A DNA stretch of 64,000 nucleotides. It comes from an uncultured Lactobacillus sp. Lineage in GTDB: Bacteria; Bacillota; Bacilli; Lactobacillales; Lactobacillaceae. The stretch's first letter is position 1. Every line of letters begins with the position of its first letter. Below the pieces are notes generated by a model. It was not told where the DNA came from, did not search any database, and saw only the letters and a program-made list of their open reading frames with translations. Shown in pieces: positions 53,534-62,542 of this stretch. The position numbers were made by a program, and so were the translations under genes. Location of the stretch: contig NZ_CAJURR010000004.1 of NCBI RefSeq assembly GCF_910589175.1, positions 40,615 through 104,614 of the forward strand, given 5' to 3'.

Positions 53534-55262
53534 TTGGTACACTTCCTGTCGTATCTTCATCTTTCTTTTCATCATTTTTACCAGCTAAGCTATCGACTAC
53601 AAATTTAAATGCTTTATCAGGATTTTGAGTTAATTCAATATACTGACGTCCCGTAGTCGTAACTAATTTTGAGCCATCATGATCAGCAATTTCTTGCAAA
53701 TTACCTTTCATACTATCCATTTGTGGAGCTAAGATAATTAAGTCCATGTCATTAATAATATCCATATGCTGTCCATAAGCACGAGCTGCAGCATGAAGAG
53801 GTAAATTACGTTCTTTTGCCATCTTGTTTAATGCTTTAGCCAAAATTCCGGAAGTACCACCACCAGCGCAAATAACCATAACGTTAGTGTCTTTAGTGAT
53901 GCCATCTTTAGCTTCTTTATCAGTAGCTGCAAGAGTTGCTTCTGAATCAGTAGTAGGAACTGTAGTTACACCAGCAGCTTCTTCTTTAGCAAGTTTAGCT
54001 TGCTCTTGCTTGTACAAATCGTTGTCATAAAACTTAAAGAATGGAAGCCAAATTAAAGTATCAACAACTAAGGTCAAAATCACATAAACAAATGATAAGC
54101 CAGCAAAACCAGAGGATACGATAATACCAATTGGTGCAGGGACTGTCCAAGGAAGAGTGTTGTATAAGGCGTTCATATGAAGAACTTGAACGAAGAATTT
54201 ATAAGCACAAACATTGAACATCGGTGTTATCAAGAATGGAACGAAGAAGACTGGGTTCATGATGATTGGAGCACCAAACAAAATAGGCTCATTAACTCCA
54301 AAACATCCAGGAATAACTGCTGCCTTACCTGCTGCCTTGTTTTGAGCTGATTTTGCCAAAAGTAAGAAGATAAATGGAACTACAAAAGTTGACCCAGTAC
54401 CACCCATATTCATAACGTAATCTTGAGCGTTAATAGTTAAAGCATGACTGGCTTGCATTCCGGCATGAACTAATTGTTGGTTCAAACCTACATTAGTCGT
54501 TTCAATTGCAGCTACAGCTGGAGCAACAATTGAAGGACCTTGTACACCAACAAACCAGAAGAAAGCCATCGCACCGGCAACTAAAGCTAAACCACCATAA
54601 GTATCACTTGCGTGGAATAGTGGGGAAAGAACTTTTACCACACCTTCAGATAAGTTAGCTCCAAATAATTGATTTAAGACAATTTGTACTAACCAGAATA
54701 ATGTAACTGAAAATGTCATTGGAAAAATATCTTTAAAAGTCTGTGCAATATTTTGTGGTACTACATCTGGCATTTTAATAGTTACATTGTGCTTAACACA
54801 TTGGTAATAAATATTTGGAACAATTAAACCAACAATATATGATGCAATTAATCCTTGAGTGCCTAAATAAGTTAAGTCTAACCCATTTTTGCCAACTTTA
54901 ATCGCAATAATAATAAATGAGATTTCTGCAGCCAAGATAACATTCATTGAATTGATTTGATTTGTCTTAGGCAACTTCAAGTTCTTATAATCAGTTAAAT
55001 TCTTTGCACAAGTTGCAGTTACATATAAGGCAAGTAGCCCCATTGAATAGTTGTAAGGTAAGACCAGTGCATTTTCGACTGATTTTGGCCAATAAAATCC
55101 CCACGCATTTGGTACATAGGCAATCAATGTAAACAAACTTGAAAACAAAATGATTGGCATCGCGGCAATAAAGCCGTCACGAATCGCAGAAACATATGGA
55201 TTAGAAGCAATTTTTTCAAATTTTGGTTTCATCTTATCCATTGTTTTGGTAAAACCATTCAT
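53520..55262 (-). CDS. lacE: Lactose-specific PTS EIICB
   Basis: A 580-residue fused transporter: EIIC (about residues 1-430, eight to ten helices, with GCFGVNEPILFGAPIIMNP) and EIIB (about 465-570, phosphocysteine in VMVICAGGGTSG). The linker between them is rich in alanine and threonine. The size and order match LacE rather than cellobiose systems, where B and C are separate. Phosphate comes from LacF. It lies between lacF and lacG in the operon lacT-lacF-lacE-lacG. Confidence 0.9.
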   Translation of the reverse strand: MNGFTKTMDKMKPKFEKIASNPYVSAIRDGFIAAMPIILFSSLFTLIAYVPNAWGFYWPKSVENALVLPYNYSMGLLALYVTATCAKNLTDYKNLKLPKTNQINSMNVILAAEISFIIIAIKVGKNGLDLTYLGTQGLIASYIVGLIVPNIYYQCVKHNVTIKMPDVVPQNIAQTFKDIFPMTFSVTLFWLVQIVLNQLFGANLSEGVVKVLSPLFHASDTYGGLALVAGAMAFFWFVGVQGPSIVAPAVAAIETTNVGLNQQLVHAGMQASHALTINAQDYVMNMGGTGSTFVVPFIFLLLAKSAQNKAAGKAAVIPGCFGVNEPILFGAPIIMNPVFFVPFLITPMFNVCAYKFFVQVLHMNALYNTLPWTVPAPIGIIVSSGFAGLSFVYVILTLVVDTLIWLPFFKFYDNDLYKQEQAKLAKEEAAGVTTVPTTDSEATLAATDKEAKDGITKDTNVMVICAGGGTSGILAKALNKMAKERNLPLHAAARAYGQHMDIINDMDLIILAPQMDSMKGNLQEIADHDGSKLVTTTGRQYIELTQNPDKAFKFVVDSLAGKNDEKKDEDTTGSVPNATI

Positions 55263-55313
55263 TTTTCTTCCTCCTCTTTCACAAAATTTTTAAATACTCA
55301 TATCAGTATTACT

Positions 55314-55670
55314 TTATTCAATATTTTTTCCTTCGAGTTTATTTACTCGTTCATAAAGGTTAATAATTGTCTTCATCTGGTCCTTTAAAAGCATCGTTGT
55401 CATCAAGGTATCTTGACCATGAACCATAATGAAGGTTACATCTAAGTCATTTCCTCCAGCTTCCTTGCTTAAGAGCTTAGTTTGTTCATTATGAGCTAAG
55501 TTAATAGATTCTTCTGCCTTCTTAACAAGTTCTTTTGCCTCTGTGATCTTTCCTTCACTAGCCTTATCCATAGCTTGCATTAAATAAGTTCTTGCATCTC
55601 CTGAATAAGCAACAATTGAAAAACCTGTCATTGAAATTTCTTCTTTAGTAATTTGATTTTCTGCATCCAT
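55314..55670 (-). CDS. lacF: Lactose-specific PTS EIIA
   Basis: A 118-residue phosphocarrier of the lactose/cellobiose EIIA family, an all-helical trimer. His84 in MVHGQD is the phosphorylation site and GNDLDVTF the metal-site region. It has about a dozen more N-terminal residues than typical LacF (MDAENQITKEEIS). It starts 7 bases after AAGGAGA, 12 bases behind lacT. It receives phosphate from HPr and passes it to LacE. Confidence 0.92.
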   Translation of the reverse strand: MDAENQITKEEISMTGFSIVAYSGDARTYLMQAMDKASEGKITEAKELVKKAEESINLAHNEQTKLLSKEAGGNDLDVTFIMVHGQDTLMTTMLLKDQMKTIINLYERVNKLEGKNIE

Positions 55671-55682
55671 TTTTTAATCTCC

Positions 55683-56522
55683 TTAAATTAATCTTTGAAT
55701 ATGAATTGTTAAATACGTTTGTTCGCTTAGTGACAATTTTATTTGTAATTTTTCCTCCATTAATTCCTTAATGTGTTGAACTATGTGCCATGCTTGTGAA
55801 TAATTAGTTTCTATTTCACCAATCATTCCTTCTGAGATTGGCAAGCTATCTAGTTCATTATTATTAAGTCGATTAATAAAATACTTTAAATGAACTAATA
55901 GCCTGTCATAATCATTAGCATTCGTTTGCCTTCTATATATTCCATTTCTGTTCAGCTCATCTTGAACAACTTCGATAATCTCATCATTTTCTGTTTGATT
56001 CTTATCTTCATTAATGCTTTCACTAGTATGGGCATTAATGAAGTGAAGAGCGATGCTCTTATGTTCTGATTCGGGAAAAGAAATATCTAAACTATTTCTA
56101 AAACCAGTAATTACATCATCTGCAATCTGATATGGAATAGGATAAGTATCACTTAAATCTGGCAAATAATTGACGTCTTCTTCGTTCTTAATCAAACGTT
56201 GATATGCTCCAAATAGGTGCGTCGTTAAGGTCACATAAATATATGGCTCAACAGCAAATTTATATTTAGCTTGTACTTGGTCAATCAGATCATAGCTCGT
56301 TGTTACAAAATCTAATGGCACATTTGCTAATAAAGTTGTTAGATCATTAACGGTATTTTTATCTTTTATTTCGAATACCTTATCAACATTTTCTTCTTGA
56401 ATTAAATCTCCTTTTTGCTTATGAAAAGCAACACCCCTTCCCATAACAATATTTTGTTTATCATCCCTGGTATGAACGATTGCAACATTATTGTTTAGTA
56501 TCTGGACTATTCTGTATTCCAT
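55683..56522 (-). CDS. lacT: BglG-family transcriptional antiterminator of the lac operon
   Basis: A 279-residue RNA-binding antiterminator. Residues 1-55 are the CAT domain (ILNNNVAIVHT, VMGRGVAFHKQKGD) that binds RAT RNA, followed by PRD1 (about 65-170) and PRD2 (about 175-279), which are phosphorylated by the PTS to sense lactose. A RAT sequence overlapping a terminator lies 25-110 bases upstream, as expected for self-control. The start follows GGAGGAG. It heads the operon and should switch on lacF, lacE and lacG when lactose is imported. Confidence 0.93.
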   Translation of the reverse strand: MEYRIVQILNNNVAIVHTRDDKQNIVMGRGVAFHKQKGDLIQEENVDKVFEIKDKNTVNDLTTLLANVPLDFVTTSYDLIDQVQAKYKFAVEPYIYVTLTTHLFGAYQRLIKNEEDVNYLPDLSDTYPIPYQIADDVITGFRNSLDISFPESEHKSIALHFINAHTSESINEDKNQTENDEIIEVVQDELNRNGIYRRQTNANDYDRLLVHLKYFINRLNNNELDSLPISEGMIGEIETNYSQAWHIVQHIKELMEEKLQIKLSLSEQTYLTIHIQRLI

Positions 56523-56546
56523 GTCTCACTCCTCCAGGAAAAATAA

Positions 56547-56608
56547 AAAACCGCGAATCTTCAATACAGACTTACAGGCAGTTGTCTGTATCAAAAGTTC
56601 GCGGTTTT
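56547..56608 (-). terminator. Leader terminator controlled by LacT
   Basis: Outer arms of 11 bases (56547-56557 and 56598-56608) with an inner stem ATACAGAC / GTCTGTAT, then T-rich sequence on the minus strand. Its 5' arm shares bases with the RAT. Confidence 0.88.
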
Positions 56609-56632
56609 GCCTAATCGTATTAGTTACAATCC
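56603..56632 (-). promoter_or_regulatory. RAT antiterminator site of the lac operon
   Basis: 30-base minus-strand element that begins GGATTGTAACT and ends GGCAAAACC, the pattern of LicT/SacT-type RAT sites. It overlaps the 5' arm of the terminator by 6 bases, so binding by LacT prevents the terminator fold. Confidence 0.9.
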
Positions 56633-56656
56633 ACATTTATTTTTGCTTACATAAGT

Positions 56657-56693
56657 ATAATAGCATGTTATCTTTTTAATGTAAACGCTTTTA
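56657..56693 (-). promoter_or_regulatory. lacT promoter with cre site
   Basis: TTTACA (56680-56685) and TATTAT (56657-56662) on the minus strand are 17 bases apart. TGTAAACGCTTTTA (56680-56693, plus strand) is a near-consensus cre that covers the -35, predicting repression by CcpA. Confidence 0.78.
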
Positions 56694-56732
56694 TTAGAAT
56701 TATTTTATTTATTAATTATCATGTAGTTAAAT

Positions 56733-56763
56733 AAAGGAGACTGATTCTTAATCAATCTCCTTT
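56733..56763 (-). terminator. Terminator of the galactitol-type PTS operon
   Basis: 14-base arms (56733-56746 and 56750-56763) matching at 13 positions, with a 3-base loop. Confidence 0.8.
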
Positions 56764-56825
56764 ATGCGTGCGGTTTCTCTAAAAAATATAAATATTCAAA
56801 TTCTTAATTAACTTTATAATAGTGT

Positions 56826-57074
56826 CTAATTTTTATTTTTTACTTCTAATGGTCTGCCCTTCCAATCATAGTATTTACGGCTAAGACGATTCTTTTTGTT
56901 ATCAAATACTACTAAGCGATAAAGTGCATAAATCGTGCCTATCATTGCAAAGCCTTCAATAAAAATATTTTTAAAGAAAAGTTGGGGAATATTAATAGCG
57001 ATTACAAATACTGTCCAATATAATACTCGCTTACGCCGTGCTTCTTCTTCGCGACTAACTTTCTTTGTTTTCAT
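56826..57074 (-). CDS. Small membrane protein in the galactitol-type PTS operon
   Basis: An 82-residue protein. It has a strongly basic N-terminus (KTKKVSREEEARRKR), two hydrophobic helices (about residues 18-36 and 39-57) and a basic tail (NKKNRLSRKYYDWKGRP). I do not recognise a family. It follows the EIIC pseudogene by 37 bases and is last before the terminator, so it is probably co-transcribed. Its start is uncertain by three codons (57083 or 57074). Its function is unknown. Confidence 0.6.
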   Translation of the reverse strand: MKTKKVSREEEARRKRVLYWTVFVIAINIPQLFFKNIFIEGFAMIGTIYALYRLVVFDNKKNRLSRKYYDWKGRPLEVKNKN

Positions 57075-57111
57075 AATAATCATCTCTACCGTTTCTAACT
57101 AATATTTTTTA

Positions 57112-58523
57112 TTATGCTTCTTTAGCAGCTGCTGCATATTTAGCATTCCGCTTCTTCATTTCTGTTGAATACCACCAGAAAATTAAGATATAAGCAGCAA
57201 TCGCTAAGATTGCGTAAATAATAAACATTCCTTGATGCTTCCATGCATTACCTACTAAATAGCCCAAGAATTTTTCAATAGGACCTTCCATTGTAGTATC
57301 TGATACCAATGCATGTGCAGGAATATTAGCACCAACTTGGTGAGCTACTTGAGTTACAAATGGAGCAACTAATGTACCAGCCCACAAGAAGATTGGTAAT
57401 TCGATTGTACCAATGACAATCATTCTGATAATCTTACCACGAGTTACGACTAACAAAGCTGGTGTAATCCCCATAGCGATTATTCCGCCTAAAGGCATCA
57501 TTCTGTTACCTGGGATAACCATGGCTTCAATCATCATAATTGGAGCTAAAACATTAGCAGCTGCCCAGATTTCAGCACGTCCAGCAATGAATGGCCAGTC
57601 AAGACCAACATTAAATGTACGTCCCTTAAATTTAGAAGTAGCAAAGTTCGAAATACCTTGTGATAAAGGCTCAACAGAAGCAATAAACCAATAACTGAGA
57701 ACAATTCGATACATGCACCGGCTGTAAAGGAAAGAGTAAACATTGTCTTCCAGCCTTGTTCAGTTGTAAAGTTGTAGCCAGCAAGTAATGAAACAAAGAT
57801 ACCTAAGTAAACACCAATTGCGAAACGACTACCCCAGAAACCAATCTTTTCGTTTAATTTAGCTGAGTCGAAATCATATTTATCAAGCCATGGTAAGCAT
57901 TTGTCAAAGAACTTATTGAAGACCATAATTATTGGATTCATCATATAGTTCATGTGAGTAGTTGTCATTGGGTTACTTGATGGAGCATCTAGCAAATCAT
58001 CAAAAGTTGGTTTCATCAAATCTGAGTTAACAATCTTCAAGTAACCAATAAGTAAAATTAATAAAGTGGCTAGCCAAAGGGGTGCACCACAGAAGACTGC
58101 AAATAAGCCAACAAATGCTGAATGCCAAACATCAAAAATATCGACATCTAAAGTGTTAGTTCTCTTGAAAATTAACATTAAAACATTCAAGATAATTAAA
58201 ACTAACAAGAAGTACAAAGTATATGGAGATCCCCAAGTAATAGTAGCAAGAGGTGCCCAGCCCATATCCATGATGTCTTTATGCATACCAGTGTTCTTAA
58301 CGAATTGATTCATCGCTGGAGCAAAACTGGTAGTCAGCAAATTCATAATATCGCCAATTGCTGTTAAGGCAATCGCTAACTTCATACCACCTTCAAGAGC
58401 CTTACTAAATTTAACCTTGAAACATAAAGCAATAATTGTAAGAACAACCAACATAATTGTTGGAGCTCCCATATCAATTAAAGGCTTAAAGATAGCATTC
58501 GCAAAATCAATTATCGCATTCAT
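57112..58523 (-). pseudogene. gatC: Galactitol-type PTS EIIC, frameshifted
   Basis: Two frames together make a full GatC-like permease of about 470 residues. The 5' part reads in frame through FTAGACIELFSVIG and then meets a shifted tail. The continuation in another frame (YWFIASVEPLSQGISNFATSKF and on) runs to the end with the usual helices. The break lies near 57685-57690, and one missing base would restore the frame. No homopolymer is present there, so it looks like genuine decay rather than a read error. As it stands, the 5' ORF would give a truncated, probably non-functional transporter. Confidence 0.85.
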
Positions 58524-58552
58524 TTTCTATTCCCCCAGGAATAACTGCTATT

Positions 58553-58867
58553 TTATTCTATTTCTACCTTTTTAACCACTTCTTCCACCTTGTCATAAAC
58601 GGGTTGAGCCATTGCTGGAATTCTGTAAAGAATTGGACCTGCTTCAATTAATGGAATCTTAGGTTCAAATGCTAAATCTGTCTTAGCAATAGTTAAATAT
58701 GCGTCATAATGATTAAGCATATCTTCATTTACATCTTTAATCATTACTGCGTCTACGTGAACGTTGTGACCACGTTTCTTCATTTCTTCTTCAACAGCAT
58801 CCTTAATTTGATGTGAAGAGTTAACACCTGCACCACATGCAGCTAATAATTTAACTTCCTTTGCCAT
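58553..58867 (-). CDS. gatB: PTS EIIB component, galactitol family
   Basis: A 104-residue phosphotransferase. Cys11 in LLAACGAGVNSS is the phosphocysteine of the GatB fold, with the P-loop-like following residues. It comes 26 bases after EIIA and 29 bases before the broken EIIC. With the EIIC disrupted, this subunit may have no partner. The neighbouring lacA-lacB genes suggest the system carried galactose or a related hexose as 6-phosphate. Confidence 0.88.
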   Translation of the reverse strand: MAKEVKLLAACGAGVNSSHQIKDAVEEEMKKRGHNVHVDAVMIKDVNEDMLNHYDAYLTIAKTDLAFEPKIPLIEAGPILYRIPAMAQPVYDKVEEVVKKVEIE

Positions 58868-58893
58868 AATAAATACCCCCCAAAAACATAGTT

Positions 58894-59385
58894 TTATTCT
58901 TGCTTAAAATTCTCACTCATAAAATCAAATATTTGGTTAGTAGAAGTGAGATTAAACAGCCTTACTAAATCTTTAACTGGTGTTGTAGATAAGAACCCCA
59001 TAATCTGGGCTAATACATTAGCTTGTCCCTCGGGATCATTATTTAGAATCATAAATAAAAATTTAACTTCTAAACCTTCATCCGGAAGAATCATGTTTTG
59101 AAACTTAATTGGATGTTTCAAAGTGATCGGAACAATCAACCGAGCATTTACAAATTCGCCTTCTGTATGAGGAATTGCGACATTTGGCAACTCTTTAGAA
59201 ATTGGTGAAGTATCAATTCCAGTTGGATAATGCTCTTCTCTTTCAATAATATGTGAAAGAAAATCTCCCTTCACATAGCCAGCTTTTAATAACTTGCCAT
59301 AGACTTCCTCTAGGACTTCTTCTTTACTTGTCTTGTCGCTGGTATAAACTGCGTCAGGAGCAAATAAACTAGTTGCCACTGTCAT
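58894..59385 (-). CDS. gatA: PTS EIIA component, fructose/mannitol-galactitol family
   Basis: A 163-residue phosphocarrier of the EIIA-fructose fold; His73 in VAIPHTEGEFV is the phosphorylation site. I set the start at 59385, 6 bases after AAAGGTGG; an open frame continues 41 codons upstream but crosses the operators. It is the first PTS gene after a promoter with cre and LacR-type sites. It would donate phosphate to the EIIB at 58553. Confidence 0.87.
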   Translation of the reverse strand: MTVATSLFAPDAVYTSDKTSKEEVLEEVYGKLLKAGYVKGDFLSHIIEREEHYPTGIDTSPISKELPNVAIPHTEGEFVNARLIVPITLKHPIKFQNMILPDEGLEVKFLFMILNNDPEGQANVLAQIMGFLSTTPVKDLVRLFNLTSTNQIFDFMSENFKQE

Positions 59386-59408
59386 ATGAACCACCTTTCC
59401 AGTATTTG

Positions 59409-59459
59409 TAAATGAACAAGTTTTACTTTTGTTTTTATATGTTAGATATTGTTCATTTA
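59409..59459. promoter_or_regulatory. LacR-type operator pair before the EIIA gene
   Basis: TAAATGAACA (59409-59418) and its exact complement TGTTCATTTA (59450-59459) form an inverted pair between the promoter and the EIIA start. The same 10 bases occur in the lacR promoter at 62177, which suggests one DeoR-type regulator for both units. Confidence 0.72.
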
Positions 59460-59469
59460 CTACACCAAT

Positions 59470-59507
59470 ATAATATAATAATGTTCTATAAATTACAAGC
59501 GCTTTCA
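59470..59507 (-). promoter_or_regulatory. Promoter and cre site of the galactitol-type PTS operon
   Basis: Minus-strand TTGTAA (59493-59498) and TATTAT (59470-59475) are 17 bases apart. A cre site (minus TGAAAGCGCTTGTA, 59494-59507) covers the -35, as in the other two sugar operons here. Confidence 0.8.
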
Positions 59508-59540
59508 TTAATTAATTTGAACTTATTTTTTTATAAAGAA

Positions 59541-59566
59541 AATGGAGCATAATAGTATGCTCCATT
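59541..59566 (-). terminator. Terminator of the lacRAB unit
   Basis: Perfect 11-base arms AATGGAGCATA / TATGCTCCATT followed on the minus strand by TTTTCTTTAT. It lies 63 bases past the DUF4867 gene and separates it from the PTS promoter. Confidence 0.85.
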
Positions 59567-59628
59567 AGTTTTTATTAATAAAAGTTGAGGGAAATTTATA
59601 AATTGTAGGTTAATAATTCTACAATATT

Positions 59629-60308
59629 TTATTGATCAAGAGGCGTAGTTTTAATTACGTCACCACGTAGTCCAACTGGGTATCCTTGAGCTATTTTATC
59701 TTTACGGGATAGATGTACAACCTGGAACTTTCCCCGTTTTACTACTCGAGGATTTAAACTTTTAACACCAGATGGAAGAACAGCATTTGTGCCATGAATT
59801 ACAGCTACAATTACCTTATAACCTTTTTTAGTTATTTGAATAGGTGCATAGTGCAGAGTATCATTATATAATTCGACAATTGTACCTTTAGGCATATAAA
59901 ACATTCTCGCTTCTGTATTAGGATCCACGAAATGTTCTTCTTCAAGTGTTTCGCGCTTCCCTAATACCATTAATACATCATCAAGCATAATGTTCACTTC
60001 TGAACATTGATGATATTCAAAGGCAGTAAAGTATCTGAATGCCCTAAAGTAACACCAGCATCAATAGGAATTTCACCAAAAATATCACGCTTTACTGCTA
60101 ACATGGTATAGGTATCCGCTAATTCAGGAATATTTGGAATATACTTCATACCAGTCTCAGGTATCTGGACTTTTTCCATTACCCTATAAACATCATCCAA
60201 ATTAAAATCATTAGTGTATAAAACACCGTATTCTTTAAAAGAGGGATCATCTAATGTCAAAATTTTATATTGGGGATTTAATTTTCTAAATTCTTCTAAT
60301 TTACTCAT
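59629..60308 (-). pseudogene. DUF4867 gene, frameshifted
   Basis: Two adjoining frames make one DUF4867-type protein of about 226 residues. The 5' ORF (60308-59994, 104 codons) ends at IDAGVTLGHSDTLLPLNII followed by a shifted end. The reading frame of the second ORF upstream of its GTG supplies HQCSEVNIMLDDVLMVLGKR. The break is near 60010-60017 and one missing base would restore it. DUF4867 genes commonly accompany lacA/lacB-type genes in galactose-6-phosphate clusters; their role is unknown. Both halves keep ribosome binding context, so production of two fragments is possible but unlikely to be functional. Confidence 0.75.
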
Positions 60309-60326
60309 TTTGTTACCCCACTCTAC

Positions 60327-60902
60327 TTAATCGTGATATACTCCTTCAGCCCACTTCTTGTTTTCTTCATCAAAGAAGTGTTCATTATCCTTTTGATTAG
60401 GATTTGGTTTAGCAATATTATCAATTTTTTTAATTAGTTTCTTATTTTCTTCAGTTGGTTGATACTTTTCATTCAAAAATGCATCCGCAATATAGAAAAT
60501 AAAGTCTCTACCTAAGACAATACCACCCATACCTAAAACATTAGCATTTAATTCACGCTTAGCATATTTAGCTTGAACAACATCACCAACCATGGCTGCC
60601 CGAATTCCTTCATTCTTATCAGCCGCCGTTGAAATACCAATGCCAGTACCACACATTACAATACCAACATCAGCTCTACCATCGGCAACAGCTTCGGCAA
60701 CACGTTTTCCATACATTGGATAGTGTGTTCTAGTATTATCATAGGTACCAAAATCTAATACTTGATAACCTTCCTCTTTCAAGTGATCAGATAATGCCAT
60801 CTTAATTGGAGTGACAATATGGTCATTTCCTAAAGCAACAACAGTATGCTTATCAATCTTTGGGTCTACAAATTCTGGTTGTGGTCTATCGTTATCAAAC
60901 AT
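60327..60902 (-). CDS. lacB: Galactose-6-phosphate isomerase subunit LacB
   Basis: A 191-residue RpiB-fold subunit. Cys84 in [10 protein letters not shown] is the active-site cysteine, and [10 protein letters not shown] the substrate region. LacB is usually about 171 residues; this one carries roughly 20 more at the N-terminus or C-terminus. With LacA it converts galactose-6-phosphate to tagatose-6-phosphate, the next step after LacG or after a galactose PTS. It starts 7 bases after AAAGGAGG. lacC and lacD, which complete the tagatose pathway, are not in this window. Confidence 0.88.
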   Translation of the reverse strand: MFDNDRPQPEFVDPKIDKHTVVALGNDHIVTPIKMALSDHLKEEGYQVLDFGTYDNTRTHYPMYGKRVAEAVADGRADVGIVMCGTGIGISTAADKNEGIRAAMVGDVVQAKYAKRELNANVLGMGGIVLGRDFIFYIADAFLNEKYQPTEENKKLIKKIDNIAKPNPNQKDNEHFFDEENKKWAEGVYHD

Positions 60903-60915
60903 TTCAAAACCTCCT

Positions 60916-61344
60916 TTAAATCATTTTTTCAAGCATGTCTAAACGAACTTGATGACGTCCAGCTGCATACTCAGTATGTAGATAATAGTCAATGATTGAT
61001 TCAGCAAGCTTTTCACCAACAATACCACTACCAATTGCTAAGGCCTTTGCGCCGTTATGCATAGCAGTCATATGACCGGTTCTTTCTTCATTAACGTCTG
61101 CAGTTACCATACCTTTAACCTTATTTGAAGCCATAGCAGACCCTACACCGTACTCATCAAACATAATAGCTTTTTTAATACCGTGCTCTAATACTTCGTG
61201 AGTTACTTTTAAGCTAGATTCCACAAAATCTTCTGCAGGTTCTGGAGTTACATCTAGCACCTCGTAACCCCCATCTTCTAAGTATTTTTTTACTTTTTCT
61301 TTTAGTTCAAAACCATTCTTGTCACTACCAATAACAACTTTCAT
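60916..61344 (-). CDS. lacA: Galactose-6-phosphate isomerase subunit LacA
   Basis: A 142-residue RpiB-fold subunit with [10 protein letters not shown] at the N-terminus and [17 protein letters not shown] in place of the cysteine motif of LacB. Loss of that cysteine is normal for LacA, which forms a mixed tetramer with LacB. The length matches the family. It lies 15 bases after lacR and 13 bases before lacB; GAAAGGAG precedes the start. Confidence 0.9.
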   Translation of the reverse strand: MKVVIGSDKNGFELKEKVKKYLEDGGYEVLDVTPEPAEDFVESSLKVTHEVLEHGIKKAIMFDEYGVGSAMASNKVKGMVTADVNEERTGHMTAMHNGAKALAIGSGIVGEKLAESIIDYYLHTEYAAGRHQVRLDMLEKMI

Positions 61345-61359
61345 GTTGTTCTCCTTTCA

Positions 61360-62124
61360 CTATTCACTACCCTGATACAAAGTCGTGATTTGGCTGTAAT
61401 GTTTTACGATATCAGGATCAAGCCCAGGACTTGTAATTAACCCATCTACATCATACAAATGGTAAAATTCATAAAAATCATTGCGATTAATTTTATGATA
61501 ATCAGCTACAACATACTTTTTACGTGAGCGATTCAATCCTAGTCCTTGCGTTTGTCCCTCTTCTAAATTAGCTGTCATCATCGAGGTGTCTTTAATTCCG
61601 TTTACGCCAACAAAGCCCCGATCAAAAGATATTCCTCTTAACTGATTGTTTGCGAGCGCTCCAATAAAGGCTCCACTAACTCTACGATATGAACCTCCAA
61701 TTAAAATTAGTTCATAATTATTCGCATTCTTTTTAGCAGCCTCAAAAACAGGTAAAGAATTAGTAACAATTCGCAAGTTTTTTTGATTCAATTTTGCAAC
61801 CATAAATTCTAAAGTTGTTCCTGGTCCCACATAAATTGTTTCATCATCTTGAACAATTTTACTTGCAACTTCAGCTGCCGCTTGCTTTTCAGAAATGTTA
61901 ATTTCTCGTTTCTGGATATAATTTTTTTCAACAGAATCTTGTTGAGAAATCACCTGTGCCCCGCCATGAATTCTCATTACTTTACCAGTAGTATTTAATT
62001 CATTAAGGTCCCGTCTGATCGTCATGTCTGAAACTTGCAATGTTTTAGCCAATTCATCAACGGTTACAAACTTTCTATCAGTTACAATTTCTAAAATATT
62101 TCTTAATCGTTCTCTTTTAAGCAT
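61360..62124 (-). CDS. lacR: DeoR-family lactose/galactose-6-phosphate pathway repressor
   Basis: A 254-residue regulator. Residues 5-60 form the DeoR HTH (VTVDELAKTLQVSDMTIRRDLNEL, HGGAQ). The C-terminal part is the sugar-phosphate-binding DeoRC domain (YVGPGTTLEFMVAKL, NSLPVF), which in LacR binds tagatose-6-phosphate. It is the first gene of the lacR-lacA-lacB-DUF4867 unit. A TGTTCATTTA element sits inside its own promoter, and the same element appears before the gat PTS genes. Confidence 0.9.
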   Translation of the reverse strand: MLKRERLRNILEIVTDRKFVTVDELAKTLQVSDMTIRRDLNELNTTGKVMRIHGGAQVISQQDSVEKNYIQKREINISEKQAAAEVASKIVQDDETIYVGPGTTLEFMVAKLNQKNLRIVTNSLPVFEAAKKNANNYELILIGGSYRRVSGAFIGALANNQLRGISFDRGFVGVNGIKDTSMMTANLEEGQTQGLGLNRSRKKYVVADYHKINRNDFYEFYHLYDVDGLITSPGLDPDIVKHYSQITTLYQGSE

Positions 62125-62168
62125 TATTCACCTTAATTCTATTTGGCTAACTAACTCATTACATCTTT

Positions 62169-62216
62169 ATTATATATGTTCATTTATGTTTGTCAAAGTT
62201 AATTTATGTTCATTAT
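62169..62216 (-). promoter_or_regulatory. lacR promoter with embedded operator
   Basis: Consensus TTGACA (62191-62196) and TATAAT (62169-62174) on the minus strand, 16 bases apart. TGTTCATTTA (62177-62186) fills the spacer and TGTTCATTAT (62207-62216) lies upstream. Binding would shut the promoter, so LacR probably represses itself. Confidence 0.82.
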
Positions 62217-62338
62217 TTGTTTAAAAAGCCAAATAGCCCTCCTTAGCAGTATTATAGCAAGGATATCGCTTACACAAAAATATTTTTTATGTTTACAAAC
62301 TCTAAAATCAACAACTTAGAACAGAGCCAATTTCGTGC

Positions 62339-62367
62339 TTGACTTTTTTCTTATATCTTAGTTAAAT
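62339..62367 (+). promoter_or_regulatory. Uracil permease promoter
   Basis: TTGACT (62339-62344) and TTAAAT (62362-62367), 17 bases apart, upstream of the PyrR leader. The stretch from 62217 to 62338 shows nothing else that I can identify. Confidence 0.65.
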
Positions 62368-62399
62368 TAAGAAAGAAATATTGTGATGACCTTTAATAT

Positions 62400-62502
62400 A
62401 GTCCCGTGAGGCTATCAAGGAAATCTGCGTGTAAACTATTTTTTGACATAGTTTTAAACAGAAACGACTATCTTAAAGGAATCCTCTTTAGATAGTCGTT
62501 TT
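62400..62502 (+). ncRNA. PyrR-dependent attenuator leader
   Basis: AGTCCCGTGAGGCT (62400-62413) matches the PyrR-binding-loop consensus. A terminator hairpin (62462-62502, arms of about 19 bases, then TTTTTTC) follows before the permease gene. UMP-bound PyrR would favour the terminator. Confidence 0.9.
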
Positions 62503-62542
62503 TTCTTTAGGTCATCAAGATTTTCATTTCAAGGAGGAAATT

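Noticed and set aside
57690..57714. Programmed frameshift in the EIIC gene
   Set aside because: There is no slippery heptamer and no downstream pseudoknot that I can see. A second lesion nearby favours decay.
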